Shown in pieces: positions 26,311-36,803 of a DNA stretch of 64,000 bases. The stretch covers positions 1,302,001 through 1,366,000 of the forward strand of contig NZ_QDDL01000001.1 in NCBI RefSeq assembly GCF_003097315.1, read 5' to 3'. Under the pieces are notes generated by a model, which did not search any database, was not told where the DNA came from, and was given only the letters and a program-made list of their open reading frames with translations. The position numbers were made by a program, and so were the translations under genes. Position 1 is the stretch's first letter; each line of letters opens with the position of its first letter. The stretch comes from Pelagibaculum spongiae. Lineage in GTDB: Bacteria; Pseudomonadota; Gammaproteobacteria; Enterobacterales; Pelagibaculaceae.

Positions 26311-29169
26311 ATGGATAAGACCTACAACCCCAGCGCGATTGAGCGCAAATGGTACGACAACTGGGAACAAGCGAAGCATTTTGCACCTTCCGGTGAAGGC
26401 AAACCTTACAGCATCATGATCCCGCCACCGAATGTCACCGGCAGCCTGCACATGGGTCACGCCTTCCAGCAAACCATTATGGATGCCTTGATCCGTCATA
26501 AGCGTATGGATGGTCATAACACTTTATGGCAAGTCGGTACCGACCACGCTGGCATCGCAACTCAAATGGTTGTTGAACGCAAGCTAGCCGCGGAAGAACA
26601 AAAAACTCGCCATGACCTGGGCCGTGAAAAATTCCTCGAAAAAGTTTGGGACTGGAAAGACCAGTCTGGCGGTACGATTACCGGCCAAATGCGTCGCTTG
26701 GGCGCTTCTGTTGATTGGGACACCGAACGTTTCACTATGGACGACGGTTTTTATAAAGCAGTTCAAGAAGTATTTGTTCGTCTGTATGAAGATGATCTGA
26801 TTTATCGCGGCAAGCGCTTGGTCAACTGGGATCCGAAATTGCACACCGCAATTTCTGACCTAGAAGTAGAAAATACCGAAGAAAAAGGTTTCTTCTGGCA
26901 CCTGCGTTATCCGCTGGCTGACGGTGAGAAAACAGCGGAAGGTAAAGATTACCTGATTGTTGCCACTACCCGTCCTGAGACCATGTTGGGTGATACTGCG
27001 GTTGCGGTGAATAGCAAAGATCCTCGCTATCAAAGCCTGATCGGTAAATTTATTGAATTGCCATTAGTTGGCCGTCGCATTCCGATTATTGCTGACGAAC
27101 ATGCCGATATGGAAAAAGGCTCCGGTTGCGTAAAAATCACCCCTGCACATGACTTTAATGACTATATGGTTGGCCGTCGCAATAAACTGCCAATGATTAA
27201 TATCATGACAGTCGATGCAGCGATTCGTGCCGAAGCTGAAATTTTCGATTTTGAAGGCAAAGAATCTGAAGCCTACCCAGCCGTAATGCCTGAAGCTTAC
27301 GCCGGCATGGACCGTTTCGATGCCCGTAAGGCAATTGTTGCTGATTTCGACAAACTCGGCCTGCTGGAAAAAGTTGAAGACCACGTATTAATGGCACCAC
27401 GCGGTGACCGTTCCGGTTTGATTATTGAACCACTGCTGACAGACCAATGGTTTGTTGATGCGAAAACCCTCGCCAAACCAGCTGTTGAAGCGGTTGAAAA
27501 CGGCGATATTAAATTTGTACCACAGCAGTACGAAAATATGTACAACAGCTGGATGAATGATATCCAAGACTGGTGCATTTCTCGTCAGTTGTGGTGGGGT
27601 CATCGGATTCCTGCTTGGTATGACAATGAAGGCAATATTTATGTTGGCCGTAACGAAGACGAAGTTCGCGCCAAACATAATATCGACGCTGGCGTTGAAT
27701 TAAATCAAGACCCAGACGTTCTAGATACCTGGTTCAGTTCTGCATTATGGACCTTCGGTACTCAGGGCTGGCCAGAAATGAACGAGCGTGTGAAGCAATT
27801 TGCCGCTTCTGACGTATTGGTTACCGGCTTTGACATCATTTTCTTCTGGGTTGCCCGAATGATTATGATGACCATGCATTTTATGAAGGACGAAGACGGC
27901 AAGCCGCAAGTTCCTTTTAAAACGGTTTATGTCACTGGTTTGATCCGCGATGAGCAGGGTCAGAAAATGTCCAAGTCCAAGGGCAACGTACTTGACCCAT
28001 TGGATATGATTGATGGCATCGACCTAGATACATTGCTGGAAAAACGCACCGGCAATATGATGCAGCCACAATTAGCGAAGAAAATTGCCGACAGCACAAA
28101 CCGTCAGTTCCCTGATGGTATTGAGCCACACGGCACTGATGCATTGCGCTTTACCTTAGCTGCGCTGGCATCTACCGGTCGTGATATCAACTGGGATATG
28201 AAACGCCTAGAAGGCTATCGCAACTTTACCAACAAGCTATGGAATGCCGCCCGTTATGTATTAACCAACACTGAAGGTCAGGATTGCGGCCAAAACGGCG
28301 AAACGGTTGAATTAACCGCTGCAGATAAGTGGATTATTTCACGCCTGCAACAGGTTGAAGCAGAAGTATCTCGTCATTATGAACAGTACCGTTTCGATTT
28401 AATGGCGCAAGAGCTGTATGACTTTGTCTGGAACGAATACTGCAGCTGGTACCTGGAACTGTCCAAGCCGGTATTCTGGGACGAAAACGCGCCGGCAGAA
28501 CTAGTTCGTGGCACTCGCCGCACTCTGGTTCGTGTTCTGGAAGCAACCCTGCGTTTGCTGCACCCCATCATGCCTTTCATTACCGAAGAGATCTGGCAAA
28601 CCGTAGCACCTTTAGCTGGCAAGCAGCTGGCAGAAGGTGACACCATTATGCTGCAAGCCTTCCCTCAAGCAGATGAAAGCAAAATTGATGCGCAAGCTAC
28701 TGCTGATATTCAATGGTGCCAGCAGGTCATCACATCTATTCGTAACATTCGCGGTGAAATGAATATTTCCCCAGCGAAGAAAGTGCCGCTGATTTTAAAA
28801 GCGGGTAGCGATGAAGACCGACGTCGCGTTGAAGCTTGTGCAATTTACTTAAAGAGCCAAGCCAAGCTGGTATCGATTGAATGGTTAGAAGGTGAAGCGC
28901 CTGCCGCTGCAACTGCGGTTGTTGGTGAGTTAGAGCTGCTATTACCTATGGCTGGTTTAATCGACGTAGATGCTGAATTAAAGCGTCTGGACAAGGAACT
29001 GGAAAAGCTAGGTAAGAACATCGCCAAGCTGGAAGGTAAATTGAACAACCAGGGCTTTATTGCCAAGGCACCTGAAGCGGTGGTTGAAAAAGAACGCAAC
29101 ACATTAGCTGAGCAGAAATCCACTTTGGAAACCCTGCAACAGCAGCGTGAGACTATTGCGGCGTTGTAA
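26311..29169 (+). CDS. valS: ValS, valyl-tRNA synthetase
   Basis: 952-aa class I aminoacyl-tRNA synthetase that charges tRNA(Val). The HIGH motif appears as HMGH (47-50) and KMSKS at 552-556. The editing (CP1) domain lies between them ([15 protein letters not shown], about 218-232), and the C-terminus (about 880-950) is a coiled coil typical of ValS. The ribosome-binding site is weak, and the leader carries a 95-bp duplication. The gene is followed by a strong terminator. Confidence 0.97.
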   Translation: MDKTYNPSAIERKWYDNWEQAKHFAPSGEGKPYSIMIPPPNVTGSLHMGHAFQQTIMDALIRHKRMDGHNTLWQVGTDHAGIATQMVVERKLAAEEQKTRHDLGREKFLEKVWDWKDQSGGTITGQMRRLGASVDWDTERFTMDDGFYKAVQEVFVRLYEDDLIYRGKRLVNWDPKLHTAISDLEVENTEEKGFFWHLRYPLADGEKTAEGKDYLIVATTRPETMLGDTAVAVNSKDPRYQSLIGKFIELPLVGRRIPIIADEHADMEKGSGCVKITPAHDFNDYMVGRRNKLPMINIMTVDAAIRAEAEIFDFEGKESEAYPAVMPEAYAGMDRFDARKAIVADFDKLGLLEKVEDHVLMAPRGDRSGLIIEPLLTDQWFVDAKTLAKPAVEAVENGDIKFVPQQYENMYNSWMNDIQDWCISRQLWWGHRIPAWYDNEGNIYVGRNEDEVRAKHNIDAGVELNQDPDVLDTWFSSALWTFGTQGWPEMNERVKQFAASDVLVTGFDIIFFWVARMIMMTMHFMKDEDGKPQVPFKTVYVTGLIRDEQGQKMSKSKGNVLDPLDMIDGIDLDTLLEKRTGNMMQPQLAKKIADSTNRQFPDGIEPHGTDALRFTLAALASTGRDINWDMKRLEGYRNFTNKLWNAARYVLTNTEGQDCGQNGETVELTAADKWIISRLQQVEAEVSRHYEQYRFDLMAQELYDFVWNEYCSWYLELSKPVFWDENAPAELVRGTRRTLVRVLEATLRLLHPIMPFITEEIWQTVAPLAGKQLAEGDTIMLQAFPQADESKIDAQATADIQWCQQVITSIRNIRGEMNISPAKKVPLILKAGSDEDRRRVEACAIYLKSQAKLVSIEWLEGEAPAAATAVVGELELLLPMAGLIDVDAELKRLDKELEKLGKNIAKLEGKLNNQGFIAKAPEAVVEKERNTLAEQKSTLETLQQQRETIAAL

Positions 29170-29213
29170 AAACAATCATGCGATAGCGCTTTAGTAAATC
29201 GTAACGATTTATT

Positions 29214-29250
29214 AAAAGCCCCGCTACTTAATTGTGGCGGGGCTTTTTTT
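29214..29250 (+). terminator. valS terminator
   Basis: AAAAGCCCCGC (29214-29224) pairs with GCGGGGCTTTT (29237-29247), followed by T residues. It overlaps the 3' end of the convergent hypothetical gene. Confidence 0.88.
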
Positions 29251-29736
29251 ATAAACCAAATAGGCACATTCAATTAACTTAAGCGATAAAGATGATTTGA
29301 TTCCTACCTCTATCATTGGAACAAGATTCATCTTTCTCTCTTTAGAAGTTTCCCGCCTCCCTGGCACGACTAACTTCAAATAGGCTTCAGGCTTTATCAC
29401 CAAAAGAGCCATACTATCATGACGTAAAATATCCAGAGGATTACACCTTCCCGGCAACCATTCTGGACAATCATCAATTTTTCTATAATCAAAAAAAGAA
29501 ATACAACCTTTGTTTCTGAAATAGCCATTTGTGTTGCCAAACCATGACGAGCGGTTTTCTGATAAGTTATTAAGAAAACAACCGCTTTTTTTTATTTCCA
29601 AGAGAGATTCCATCGAAGTGACATGAAATACCTTTCCTTTCATTGCTTCCTTCAACTGCGAGAATGAGTCGATTTCCACGATAACTTCTTCCACAATTCC
29701 ATCTAGTTTTAAACTCAGAGTAAAAAAGATTAGCAA
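29224..29736 (-). CDS. Hypothetical soluble protein, start uncertain
   Basis: Up to 170 aa from a TTG at 29736; the real start may be an internal GTG near residue 16-22. The middle has FHVTSMESLLEIKKSG (about 37-52), the kind of HxT...L..I...G opening seen in RES/ADP-ribosyltransferase-fold domains, and later PEWLPGRCNPLDILRHDS. That likeness is weak and only visual. The gene is convergent with valS and its end overlaps the valS terminator. It begins the accessory region. Confidence 0.5.
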   Translation of the reverse strand: MLIFFTLSLKLDGIVEEVIVEIDSFSQLKEAMKGKVFHVTSMESLLEIKKSGCFLNNLSENRSSWFGNTNGYFRNKGCISFFDYRKIDDCPEWLPGRCNPLDILRHDSMALLVIKPEAYLKLVVPGRRETSKERKMNLVPMIEVGIKSSLSLKLIECAYLVYKKSPATIK

Positions 29737-30738
29737 CTCATCATGAAGAACGCCCTAGCAATGTCACTATATCGTCATTCTTGCCTGCATGTATGTTCCG
29801 TTGTGTCGATACTTTAATAGATATTTTCTTGTTCTGTGATTACAGCTTCGTTTGGTGTTCCCTTCCATGGTGCTTGGGTTCCGGCATTCATGCTCGAGAT
29901 GGCGCAAGGGCTAGCAATTAGCTTCGTAACGCACGCCTTCCACCACACCGTCATTATTTCCAGGGAGTACATAAATGTACGAGTCAGAGCTCTGGTTAAA
30001 CAGTTTTCTTCAAGCTGTCATTCCGGATAGGGAAGCCGGAATCCATAAACCAAGGAGGATAAAGAATTAAGTTGCGTAAGAGCTTACCAGTTTAACTTCC
30101 CTGCTCATGGGTTCCCGCACTTCGGCTTTGGCATCCTGCGTCGCCCTACCTTCTAAATCCATTTAGTCGTCCATGGCGAGGATGACGCACGGGCCCACAA
30201 TTAACCACATCACATCTTAGGATCAGAACGCACAGGCAAAGCGAAAAAATAATTACAGCACAAAACAATTCTTATCTATTTTACACAATTAATTATTGGC
30301 TAGCGTGACCATTGATGGTCAGACAACTTTGATTAAACTTTCTTGAAATGCTTCTATTTAAATTCATCTTAAAGCTATTGAACTACCTCTATTTTTCCAA
30401 CTTCTATCGACTCCATTAAACTGTGCTACCTACTATTTAGGTAAATCAAGTACCACAAAACAAGTCATACTACCGATCATCGACCTAAAGCCATCTGATG
30501 TCGCACTTCGGTTTATCCAACTAGCCTTTGCCGATGATAATCGCTCCGTCTGATGGCAACAGATCAGCTGCTTCGCAAGCTATCAAAATAATACGTGTTA
30601 ATTGCCGTTATAGCAGTGCATGTTTGATAGCAGGGCTCCCAGGATGGTAGATAACTCCAGCCTCTCTCTGGATTAATTTACGATCTGGCAAAGCCGCTAG
30701 CTGCCATCACAATTAATTTAATTTTGTGGAGTCAGAAT
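29737..30738. other. Long non-coding stretch with dispersed repeats
   Basis: About 1 kb without a supported gene. It holds REP-like segments: CTGTCATTCCGG (30015-30026) facing CCGGAAT (30037-30043), and a 28-bp segment at 30121-30148 that returns inverted at 33637-33663. A perfect palindrome, TGACCA-TTGA-TGGTCA, lies at 30306-30321. GCCATC near 30492 and GATGGC near 30552 could pair in the leader of the small gene at 30739. Confidence 0.5.
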
Positions 30739-30888
30739 ATGGAAGCTTGTTTAGTAGGATCAACTTGTTGCCGTCACAACATTGTTAAAGAATCTTTTGA
30801 AGACCATGAGAAAATGCCTCCGCTGTGGGCATGGACTGCGCTAACAATTTCATTGTCTGCAATTACTTGGGCAATTCTAGCTGCTTAG
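30739..30888 (+). CDS. Small Cys-containing one-helix membrane protein (49 aa)
   Basis: Overlooked small gene, 49 codons. TGGAG lies 8 nt before the ATG and a very strong terminator follows 20 nt after the stop, so it is a complete transcription unit end. The protein has an N-terminal cytosolic or metal-exposed part with Cys4, Cys10, Cys11 and His13, then acidic residues, and ends in one hydrophobic helix with Trp residues (about 29-48). It shares this layout with the 44-aa and 37-aa proteins before copA (37566, 37963). A role in metal handling is inferred from that likeness only. Confidence 0.7.
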   Translation: MEACLVGSTCCRHNIVKESFEDHEKMPPLWAWTALTISLSAITWAILAA

Positions 30889-30908
30889 AACTAAAGCTTT
30901 CATCGCTT

Positions 30909-30953
30909 GATAAAACCCACCCTTGGGCTTCTCTCTTAAGGGTGGGTTTTATC
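30909..30953 (+). terminator. Strong terminator of the 49-aa gene
   Basis: 16-bp perfect stem between 30909-30924 (GATAAAACCCACCCTT) and 30938-30953 (AAGGGTGGGTTTTATC). Confidence 0.9.
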
Positions 30954-31258
30954 AAACTTTAATTTATTTAGCAAAAAGTTACCAGCTACGCATAGAAAAA
31001 CAATAATTACATCACGAATTATTAAATAAATTTTTATTTAATAATTTATCAACCTAATAAATTCTATTGCGATACTTTATTTTTCTAAATGCGCCTATTG
31101 CTCTTAGTGTTATGCCATATGTTTTCAAATTTATTTGAAAATGCAGTATGTATCAGTGCATTCCTACCTGGTTTTGACCGGAAAAAAAACAAAGCACACT
31201 ACCATGGCCACTGGTGGCAGATAAGACAGAAGCCCATTTAACGATATCGCAAAGCATG

Positions 31259-32971
31259 ACTCGTTTGTAACCATTCAGCATGTCACACCAACCGATCCAA
31301 TTTCTTCTGAATAAAGTCCGGCCATTTACCCGCAAATAATAACGACAAAGCCTCCCCAACACCGACCCCATGTTTTTGGCAGGTCGATATATAGCTCCGG
31401 ATTCTGCAATACGCTTTCACGCCATCCCATGAGCGGAAGCAGCCTGATATCTTCTGCTGAACCTTGCTCATACGGAAGTCCCGTTCACCCTGATTATTGG
31501 TAAACGGTGCTCGGGTATTACTCATAAACCGCAGCACGTCTGCTTCAAAATCCCGCAGCCGTTCTAATAAATTTCTCGATTTACTTCGTGCTAATTTCCC
31601 TCGTTTTAATTGACCTTTTTTATCCGCTTTTTTTGGCTCAGGTGCCGGACATTCCCGATCACCTGCTTTTAATATTTTTCGATATCGCTTCACCCATTTT
31701 TGACACTGCTTTTCATCCAACTCACCCCCCGCCTCATTGACTGCTGTATTCATTTCATAAAGCAGATCTTCCATTGCCTTGGCCCACTGCTGGCCATCTT
31801 GCTCATGGGCTCGCGCCAATTCACGTACATGATGGGCGTTACACAATACATGCAAGCACAGCACAAATCGGTAGTAGCTTTTCCAGTGATCGTGTACCAA
31901 TAAACCGGTAAATTTAGGCAAGATGTCGATCGCTTCCATTGCCTCGATACCTCTTGATTCATGCGCTTCAATCCACGTCCAGCGGTCATTGCTCGCGACA
32001 TGTAGCCACTTTCGTTTACCATTGATATTGACGCCGGTTTCATCGGCATGAATCAAATCTCCAGCACGCAAAATAGCCGGTACTAACTGAGCAAATGGCC
32101 TCAGTCGATGAAAAGCTTCCTGATTAAAATTGGCAAGGCTACCGGTGCTGATTGGCGCATCCAATATCTCAGCGAAGTGCTTTTGAGTCCGTTCATAAGG
32201 AATCAGCTGGTAGCTCGACATATAAACCGCGTTGGCTTTAAACTCATTGCCATATTTTATTTGCCGAGTGACCCCTTGCGGAAACTCCGCAACAAACTGG
32301 TTATCCTTCTCGTCTTGTAGAATCTGCGCCCGATATTCGGTGACATATCGGGTAATACGAACATCAACTACTTGGCGGCTTTCACTGCCAACAACACGGT
32401 ATTTTCCTTTCGGCAATTGGCTACGATCAATCGTAATATCCAGCACTTCATCTGGGTCTTTCACCGGTGATAAATTACTGCCTTTATGGCCAGGCTGCCC
32501 GCCTGGGTTTTTATTGCTTTTGGCGCGCGATTTCTTTTCTCGATTAGGATCTGCCGATGGCGGAATGCTGGAGTTTTTGCTGTTTAGCCCTTTGCTATCA
32601 AGCAATATCTTAACGACGAGCATCAGCATACGAACCATCGCCACCAGTTCGGGCGGTAAGCGTTTGCTTTTGGCTAACAATCGCTCGGTTTCAGCGATGG
32701 TTTTATTAATTTCGATTGAGTCCATGCGGTTATTATCGCACAGGTTTTCAGGGTGGTTTTTTTGTCTCTGAGGCTTACTGTGGCGACTTTTTAGAAGCGG
32801 AATGCTGATGCGCTATTCTGAGCAAAAAACATTGATAATCAGGTGTGTTAATAGCAGTTTAATGCGGCGTTTAAGTGGTATTCTGAAAGAGGTGCTTAAA
32901 TTCGGGAAAATATCAAAAAAACCTGTCAAGCGATTTTTATATTAAATTGTGCTGAATGGTTACACTCGTTT
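31259..32971. mobile_element. Intact IS66-family element (ISBst12-like) with 8-bp target duplication
   Basis: The element spans 31267-32963 (1697 bp). Its ends are perfect 14-bp inverted repeats GTAACCATTCAGCA, starting with the GTAA typical of IS66. Direct repeats ACTCGTTT at 31259-31266 and 32964-32971 are the target-site duplication. It carries a single transposase gene and no tnpA/tnpB, as in the ISBst12 subgroup. The intact duplication suggests recent insertion. Confidence 0.93.
31283..32725 (-). CDS. IS66-family transposase (TnpC)
   Basis: 480-aa transposase. The N-terminus is a coiled coil, followed by the zinc-finger-like region and the PGGQPGHKGS motif (about 73-82), and a DDE domain with HADETGVN, LVHDHWKSYY and NNQGERDFRMSK as acidic-residue motifs. 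The C-terminal segment (SYISTCQKHG) is typical of IS66 proteins. It appears full-length and intact. It ends 16 bp from the left inverted repeat. Confidence 0.93.
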   Translation of the reverse strand: MDSIEINKTIAETERLLAKSKRLPPELVAMVRMLMLVVKILLDSKGLNSKNSSIPPSADPNREKKSRAKSNKNPGGQPGHKGSNLSPVKDPDEVLDITIDRSQLPKGKYRVVGSESRQVVDVRITRYVTEYRAQILQDEKDNQFVAEFPQGVTRQIKYGNEFKANAVYMSSYQLIPYERTQKHFAEILDAPISTGSLANFNQEAFHRLRPFAQLVPAILRAGDLIHADETGVNINGKRKWLHVASNDRWTWIEAHESRGIEAMEAIDILPKFTGLLVHDHWKSYYRFVLCLHVLCNAHHVRELARAHEQDGQQWAKAMEDLLYEMNTAVNEAGGELDEKQCQKWVKRYRKILKAGDRECPAPEPKKADKKGQLKRGKLARSKSRNLLERLRDFEADVLRFMSNTRAPFTNNQGERDFRMSKVQQKISGCFRSWDGVKAYCRIRSYISTCQKHGVGVGEALSLLFAGKWPDFIQKKLDRLV

Positions 32972-32999
32972 AAGCCTAACCGGAGAAGAAATCAGAGAT

Positions 33000-33245
33000 C
33001 TAAACCATGACTGTTCCAGTCTCGAAAATCTCATAAGGTTCAACATTGCTTAGTGAGCTACTAAGTATCCCACGGTTAAGCAGCGCACTTCCTTCAGTGC
33101 CATAGAACCAAATTTGCATTCTTTGTGGAACAATAAAGTAATCATGCTCACATCCACCGTGGCAATGTATCACTACTTGAGCAGCTGGAAAATCAGCATT
33201 CTGATGAATAGCCCATTCGGGATAATCTTATTCGATAATTGCCAT
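33000..33245 (-). pseudogene. Broken copy of the SHG/CSFCR protein family (N-terminal domain only)
   Basis: Reading from an ATG at 33245, codon 6 is a stop; beyond it the frame continues with DYPEWAIHQNADFPAAQVVI, CHGG, IWFYGTEGS and EPYEIFETGT before a final TAG at 33002-33000. These match the N-terminal domain of the intact copies at 33937 and 35718, except that SHG has become CHG. The C-terminal half is missing. The bases around the start (GTTTAATGGC) also match the intact 35718 copy. It lies 29 bp from the IS66 element. Confidence 0.8.
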
Positions 33246-33936
33246 TAAACTTTCCAGACAATTCATAAAACAAGATAAATACAATTACTTATACCCAACC
33301 CATCAAGCACCATCGAATCCATTTTAGACAGCAAATATGGCACCGAAAGTATAATATTTAGCTTTTGTTAATTTTCAAATATATTCTGCAAATCCACCTC
33401 TATTAACTCTAAATCCCGCACCAGAGCACACATAAGGGCTACGGAATTAAATAATGGACCGGTTGCTAATTATTCAGCTTTACCTGTGAAGATGTGGGAA
33501 AATTTTAGAATTTTGCTCTCCCTGTTTATGGATACCCGCTTTCCATGGCGAGCATGACGGAGTGGCTAATGAAGCGCTGTAGTTTACAACATACTCCGAG
33601 CTGTCATTCCGGACGAGAGTGCGTGGATGCACGGATTAGGGCGACGCAGGATACCAAAGCCGAGAAGCCGGAATCTATATCCTAGGGATGGTAGCTCCGT
33701 TCCAGAAAAATCATTTCAAAAACTGAAACCGTTTAGAGCAATTTAAAATTTCTTCGACCCTAAGATCTGCAATAAATCTGCCTGATATTATTTAATTGAT
33801 TGGCCCGAATAGAAAACAAACGTAGAAAATTAACCCCAACTTTGAGAATCTTTTTTGAATGGACTCTATAAAACATTAATTTATTTCCTCAATTAAACTT
33901 CTAAAATATATCATATGAAAAATAACGACCACACTT
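33246..33936. other. Non-coding stretch with dispersed repeats
   Basis: About 690 bp without a supported gene. It carries REP-like DNA at about 33530-33690: CTGTCATTCCGG (33601-33612), CCGGAAT (about 33668), and the inverted copy (33637-33663) of the 30121-30148 repeat. Confidence 0.55.
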
Positions 33937-34602
33937 TTAATTATGGATAATAATGTTATCTTCAGAATTTCTATTAAACATATAGCTCGGCGGCTCACCT
34001 ATTCTGTTCCTTGAAGTACGACAAAAAGAACATAATATCGCACTGTAATATCGATCACAAAATAAAGGGTTACTTTGCTGCAATTCAATGCGACGAACTA
34101 CTTCTTCAAGCGTCAAAACAATTTTTCTTGGTTGAGATTGAAAAATAGACAGAAAACCTGAAAGCCTATTATCTTGTATTGTCAGAATATCTACAGGCCG
34201 AAATTCACCTAAAGATGATACTTCGTTGCCCAGTCCATTGTTCGTCATTACAGTCCACAGCTCAAACAGTCGTGCAGCGCCCTCAATAGAGCTTTTAGTA
34301 TCTTCAAAGTAAGTCAAATAATAATTTGGACACATAGCTCCACCCTTATATATTTCATAAGGATGCGAATCTAGCCTACTAAAATCAATAACGCTATAAC
34401 TACTTAGCTCATGATCATCTGGACAATAAAACCAGATATCAATTCCTCTCGGTAATTTAAAATATTTTGATGCCTTATGGAAAGACAAATCCTTGTCACA
34501 TTTGCTTCCGTGAGAAGAAACAATCAGCTGAGCGGCAGGTAGATGCTCATTAAAATTAATGTCAAACCCTTCTGTATAAGACTTCTTTTTAATATTCGCC
34601 AT
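33937..34602 (-). CDS. SHG/CSFCR-family protein, unknown function (copy A)
   Basis: 221 aa from the ATG at 34602. Motifs shared with the 35718 protein, in order: LPAAQLIVSSHG (21-32), DIWFYCPD (55-62), PYEIYKGG (about 81-88), CPNYYLTYFE (91-100), a variable middle, and AILCSFCRTSRN near 188-199. There is no signal peptide. The N-terminal pattern faintly recalls the Stv putative-adhesin domain, which would need a profile search. The CxxC of CSFC could bind metal. Copies sit in tandem on one strand among IS remnants, as is common for effector or anti-phage accessory genes; that is inference. Confidence 0.7.
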   Translation of the reverse strand: MANIKKKSYTEGFDINFNEHLPAAQLIVSSHGSKCDKDLSFHKASKYFKLPRGIDIWFYCPDDHELSSYSVIDFSRLDSHPYEIYKGGAMCPNYYLTYFEDTKSSIEGAARLFELWTVMTNNGLGNEVSSLGEFRPVDILTIQDNRLSGFLSIFQSQPRKIVLTLEEVVRRIELQQSNPLFCDRYYSAILCSFCRTSRNRIGEPPSYMFNRNSEDNIIIHN

Positions 34603-34689
34603 AAATGTTTTCACAAAGAAAAAAACTTACGGAATCATATCATAAAACCACCACTTATTTCTTCGTTCTTTTCCATTTTTAAAGTAATA

Positions 34690-35025
34690 CTATATATTCT
34701 CATGCTTATTTAATATACTAGAATCATACGATGGAGAATCATGATCCACTGCTCGGCAAAAGCAACAGAAAACATCGCCATAGCCATCAAACATTCCGAA
34801 AGAATCATTCCTACGGATAATATCTTCCAGAGTAGTAATTTCGGGGGGGGGCTTAAAACTATACCAAGGTACAGCAGGGATTGGTTCAACAGTTACAATA
34901 GCGTCGGGGCTCGTTTCTACCCTTTGATCCATCTTATTCAATATCACTTCAGTTTTAGCGTCCAGCGCAAAACCTGTTGCCTTAATATCATTTCTGACTT
35001 TAGTGACAAGCACTCTATCGTCCAT
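34690..35025 (-). pseudogene. Truncated copy of the SHG/CSFCR family (C-terminal half)
   Basis: 111 codons from an ATG at 35025. The protein aligns with residues about 110-210 of the 35718 copy: ATGFALDAKTEVILNKMD, ITTLEDIIRRNDSFGMFDGY and VFCCFCRAVD. The N-terminal SHG domain is gone. The bases before the ATG resemble the leader of the 35718 gene, so an internal deletion joined the leader to the C-terminal half. A run of eight G residues near 34842 lies in the coding part. The short frame might still be translated. Confidence 0.7.
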
Positions 35026-35081
35026 CCGTCCACAACCTGCCAATGCTGACGGGCTGCTGATAGTATCTCTTTTGCTGATAA

Positions 35082-35600
35082 CTAATTACTACTGCAGATA
35101 TAATAATGTGTTTCGTAGGATGTTTTATCATCTGCTGTTCGAATTCTATCTATTCGGACAATGCTATTTAGCGATGCCCATTCTGATCGATCCAGCACTA
35201 ACTGACTTGCACAGCACCAAACATTCATCATGTGCATTGCGCTCTTGCTATTGCTTCTGTCGTGGCTTCTTCGAGCTGTTTTTCCATCGAATGCGATGAC
35301 TGATAATTTTTCTTCATCAACATCATTATGTTGTTCTATAAAGCTTTGAACCCATTCAATAAAGCATTGAGTGAATTGCTTTGGTCGTATTCTTGAGAAT
35401 ACTCTCCCAAGAGTATCGTAACTGGGAACGCCATCGCTCATATCAACAAACCGACCAAGCCATTCTTATTTATTTTCAGCAAATGTTTCAATGATTTCCC
35501 AGTCATCTGCACCGCAGAGTCTGATCAAAAGAACTTTATCTAAGGACCTTAGCTTTTTAGCGAAGATCTTCGATATCTAAAAAGTAATCAAGAACAGTGG
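35082..35600 (-). pseudogene. Decayed ISAs1-family transposase fragment
   Basis: A frame at 35441-35082 encodes VPSYDTLGRVFSRI and IAFDGKTARRSHDRSNSK, hallmarks of ISAs1-family transposases. Upstream, up to about 35600, other frames read CGADDWEIIETFAENK and EWLGRFVDM, so the gene is frameshifted. The 3' part jumps directly to a YETHYYI-type segment, showing an internal deletion. It lies between two members of the SHG/CSFCR cluster. Confidence 0.85.
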
Positions 35601-35717
35601 GTGACATGGCTAAACACTAAGATTAAAAACATCTGTACTCTAACATTTTTTCATGCGCTTACCTTGAACTCCTCCTCTAAAAAGCAGCTTAATTATTCAA
35701 TAGCGACACTAAGTTTA

Positions 35718-36407
35718 TTATTTATTTCTTTGCTCTTTTCCATTCTTAGAAACATACCATATATTCTCAAATTTATTCATTTTAATAGCATTATACGTTA
35801 CAGAACTCCCATCTACTGCTCGGCAAAAAGAACACAAAATATCACCATAACCATCGAACATTCCTAAAGAATCATTCCAACGCACAATATCTTGCAGAGT
35901 AGTAATTTTAGGGCTCGCAAAACTATACCAAGGCACTGCAGGGGCTGGCTCAACAGTTACAATAGCAACTGGTCTCGTTTCCACCCCTTTATCCATCCTA
36001 TTTAATGTCGCTTCCGTCTGAGCGTCTAGTACAACACCGCTTGCCTTACTATCGGCTCTTATCTCACGGGTAAGCGCTTTATCTTCCATCCATTCCTTAA
36101 AGCGTATTATCGATTCGTCAATGAGACGATCCCGCTCATAATACTGTAATAGGTAGTCAGGGCATATGGTACCTTCTTCATATACCTCGTATGGTTGCGT
36201 ATTGACATTAATAAAATTAATTATTCCAGAGTCACTCAACGAGTGACTATCGGGACAAAAGAACCAAATTCTAGTTTTCTTTGGCACAACAAACACGCTG
36301 TTATTTTTCATGCCATGAGAACTGATTAATAACTGAGCAGCTGGAAAGTCCAAATTATATCGCCACAACCATTTATCCATTACTTTTCTAGATACAACCT
36401 TAGCCAT
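35718..36407 (-). CDS. SHG/CSFCR-family protein, unknown function (copy B)
   Basis: 229 aa from the ATG at 36407, which has AGGA 9 nt upstream; upstream in-frame codons would add a hydrophobic stretch not shared with copy A. Motifs: FPAAQLLISSHG (21-32), IWFFCPDSHSLS (47-58), PYEVYEEGT (72-80), CPDYLLQYYERD (82-93) and GYGDILCSFCRA (186-197). The middle section (ETRPVAIVTVEPAPAVPWYS) is well conserved in the truncated copy at 34690. Function unknown. Confidence 0.7.
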   Translation of the reverse strand: MAKVVSRKVMDKWLWRYNLDFPAAQLLISSHGMKNNSVFVVPKKTRIWFFCPDSHSLSDSGIINFINVNTQPYEVYEEGTICPDYLLQYYERDRLIDESIIRFKEWMEDKALTREIRADSKASGVVLDAQTEATLNRMDKGVETRPVAIVTVEPAPAVPWYSFASPKITTLQDIVRWNDSLGMFDGYGDILCSFCRAVDGSSVTYNAIKMNKFENIWYVSKNGKEQRNK

Positions 36408-36803
36408 TAAACCACATCCTGCAATACAAAAATAAATACAAAACCATAAACTGAAATACAATTATATATCCAGAAAGATATTTAATTGTATTACAGTTAT
36501 ATCACGACATAGAAGTCTAGACCAACATAGTGCCGAAACATTTAAATAACATTTATTCACAAAGCCAGAAAAGCCCTGTCGATACAGCTCAGCATTGCTT
36601 TATGATGTAAAGCATCAGCAAAAGCACCGGGCCTGGACTTTTATAAACTAAATATTATAAATATAAATAGCGCACAGATAACAACAACCTCAAACTATAT
36701 AGCCCATTGGGTTATTGACCAATCAATTATTTAAACAATCGATCTTTTAATCTATCTAGAGCCGAACTCTTTTCTGCCGATATTTAATTGATTTTTAGTT
36801 ATT
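36408..36803. other. Intergenic region, nothing recognised
   Basis: AT-rich DNA between SHG copy B, whose promoter must lie here, and the IS66 remnant. No operator or small gene was identified. Confidence 0.4.
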
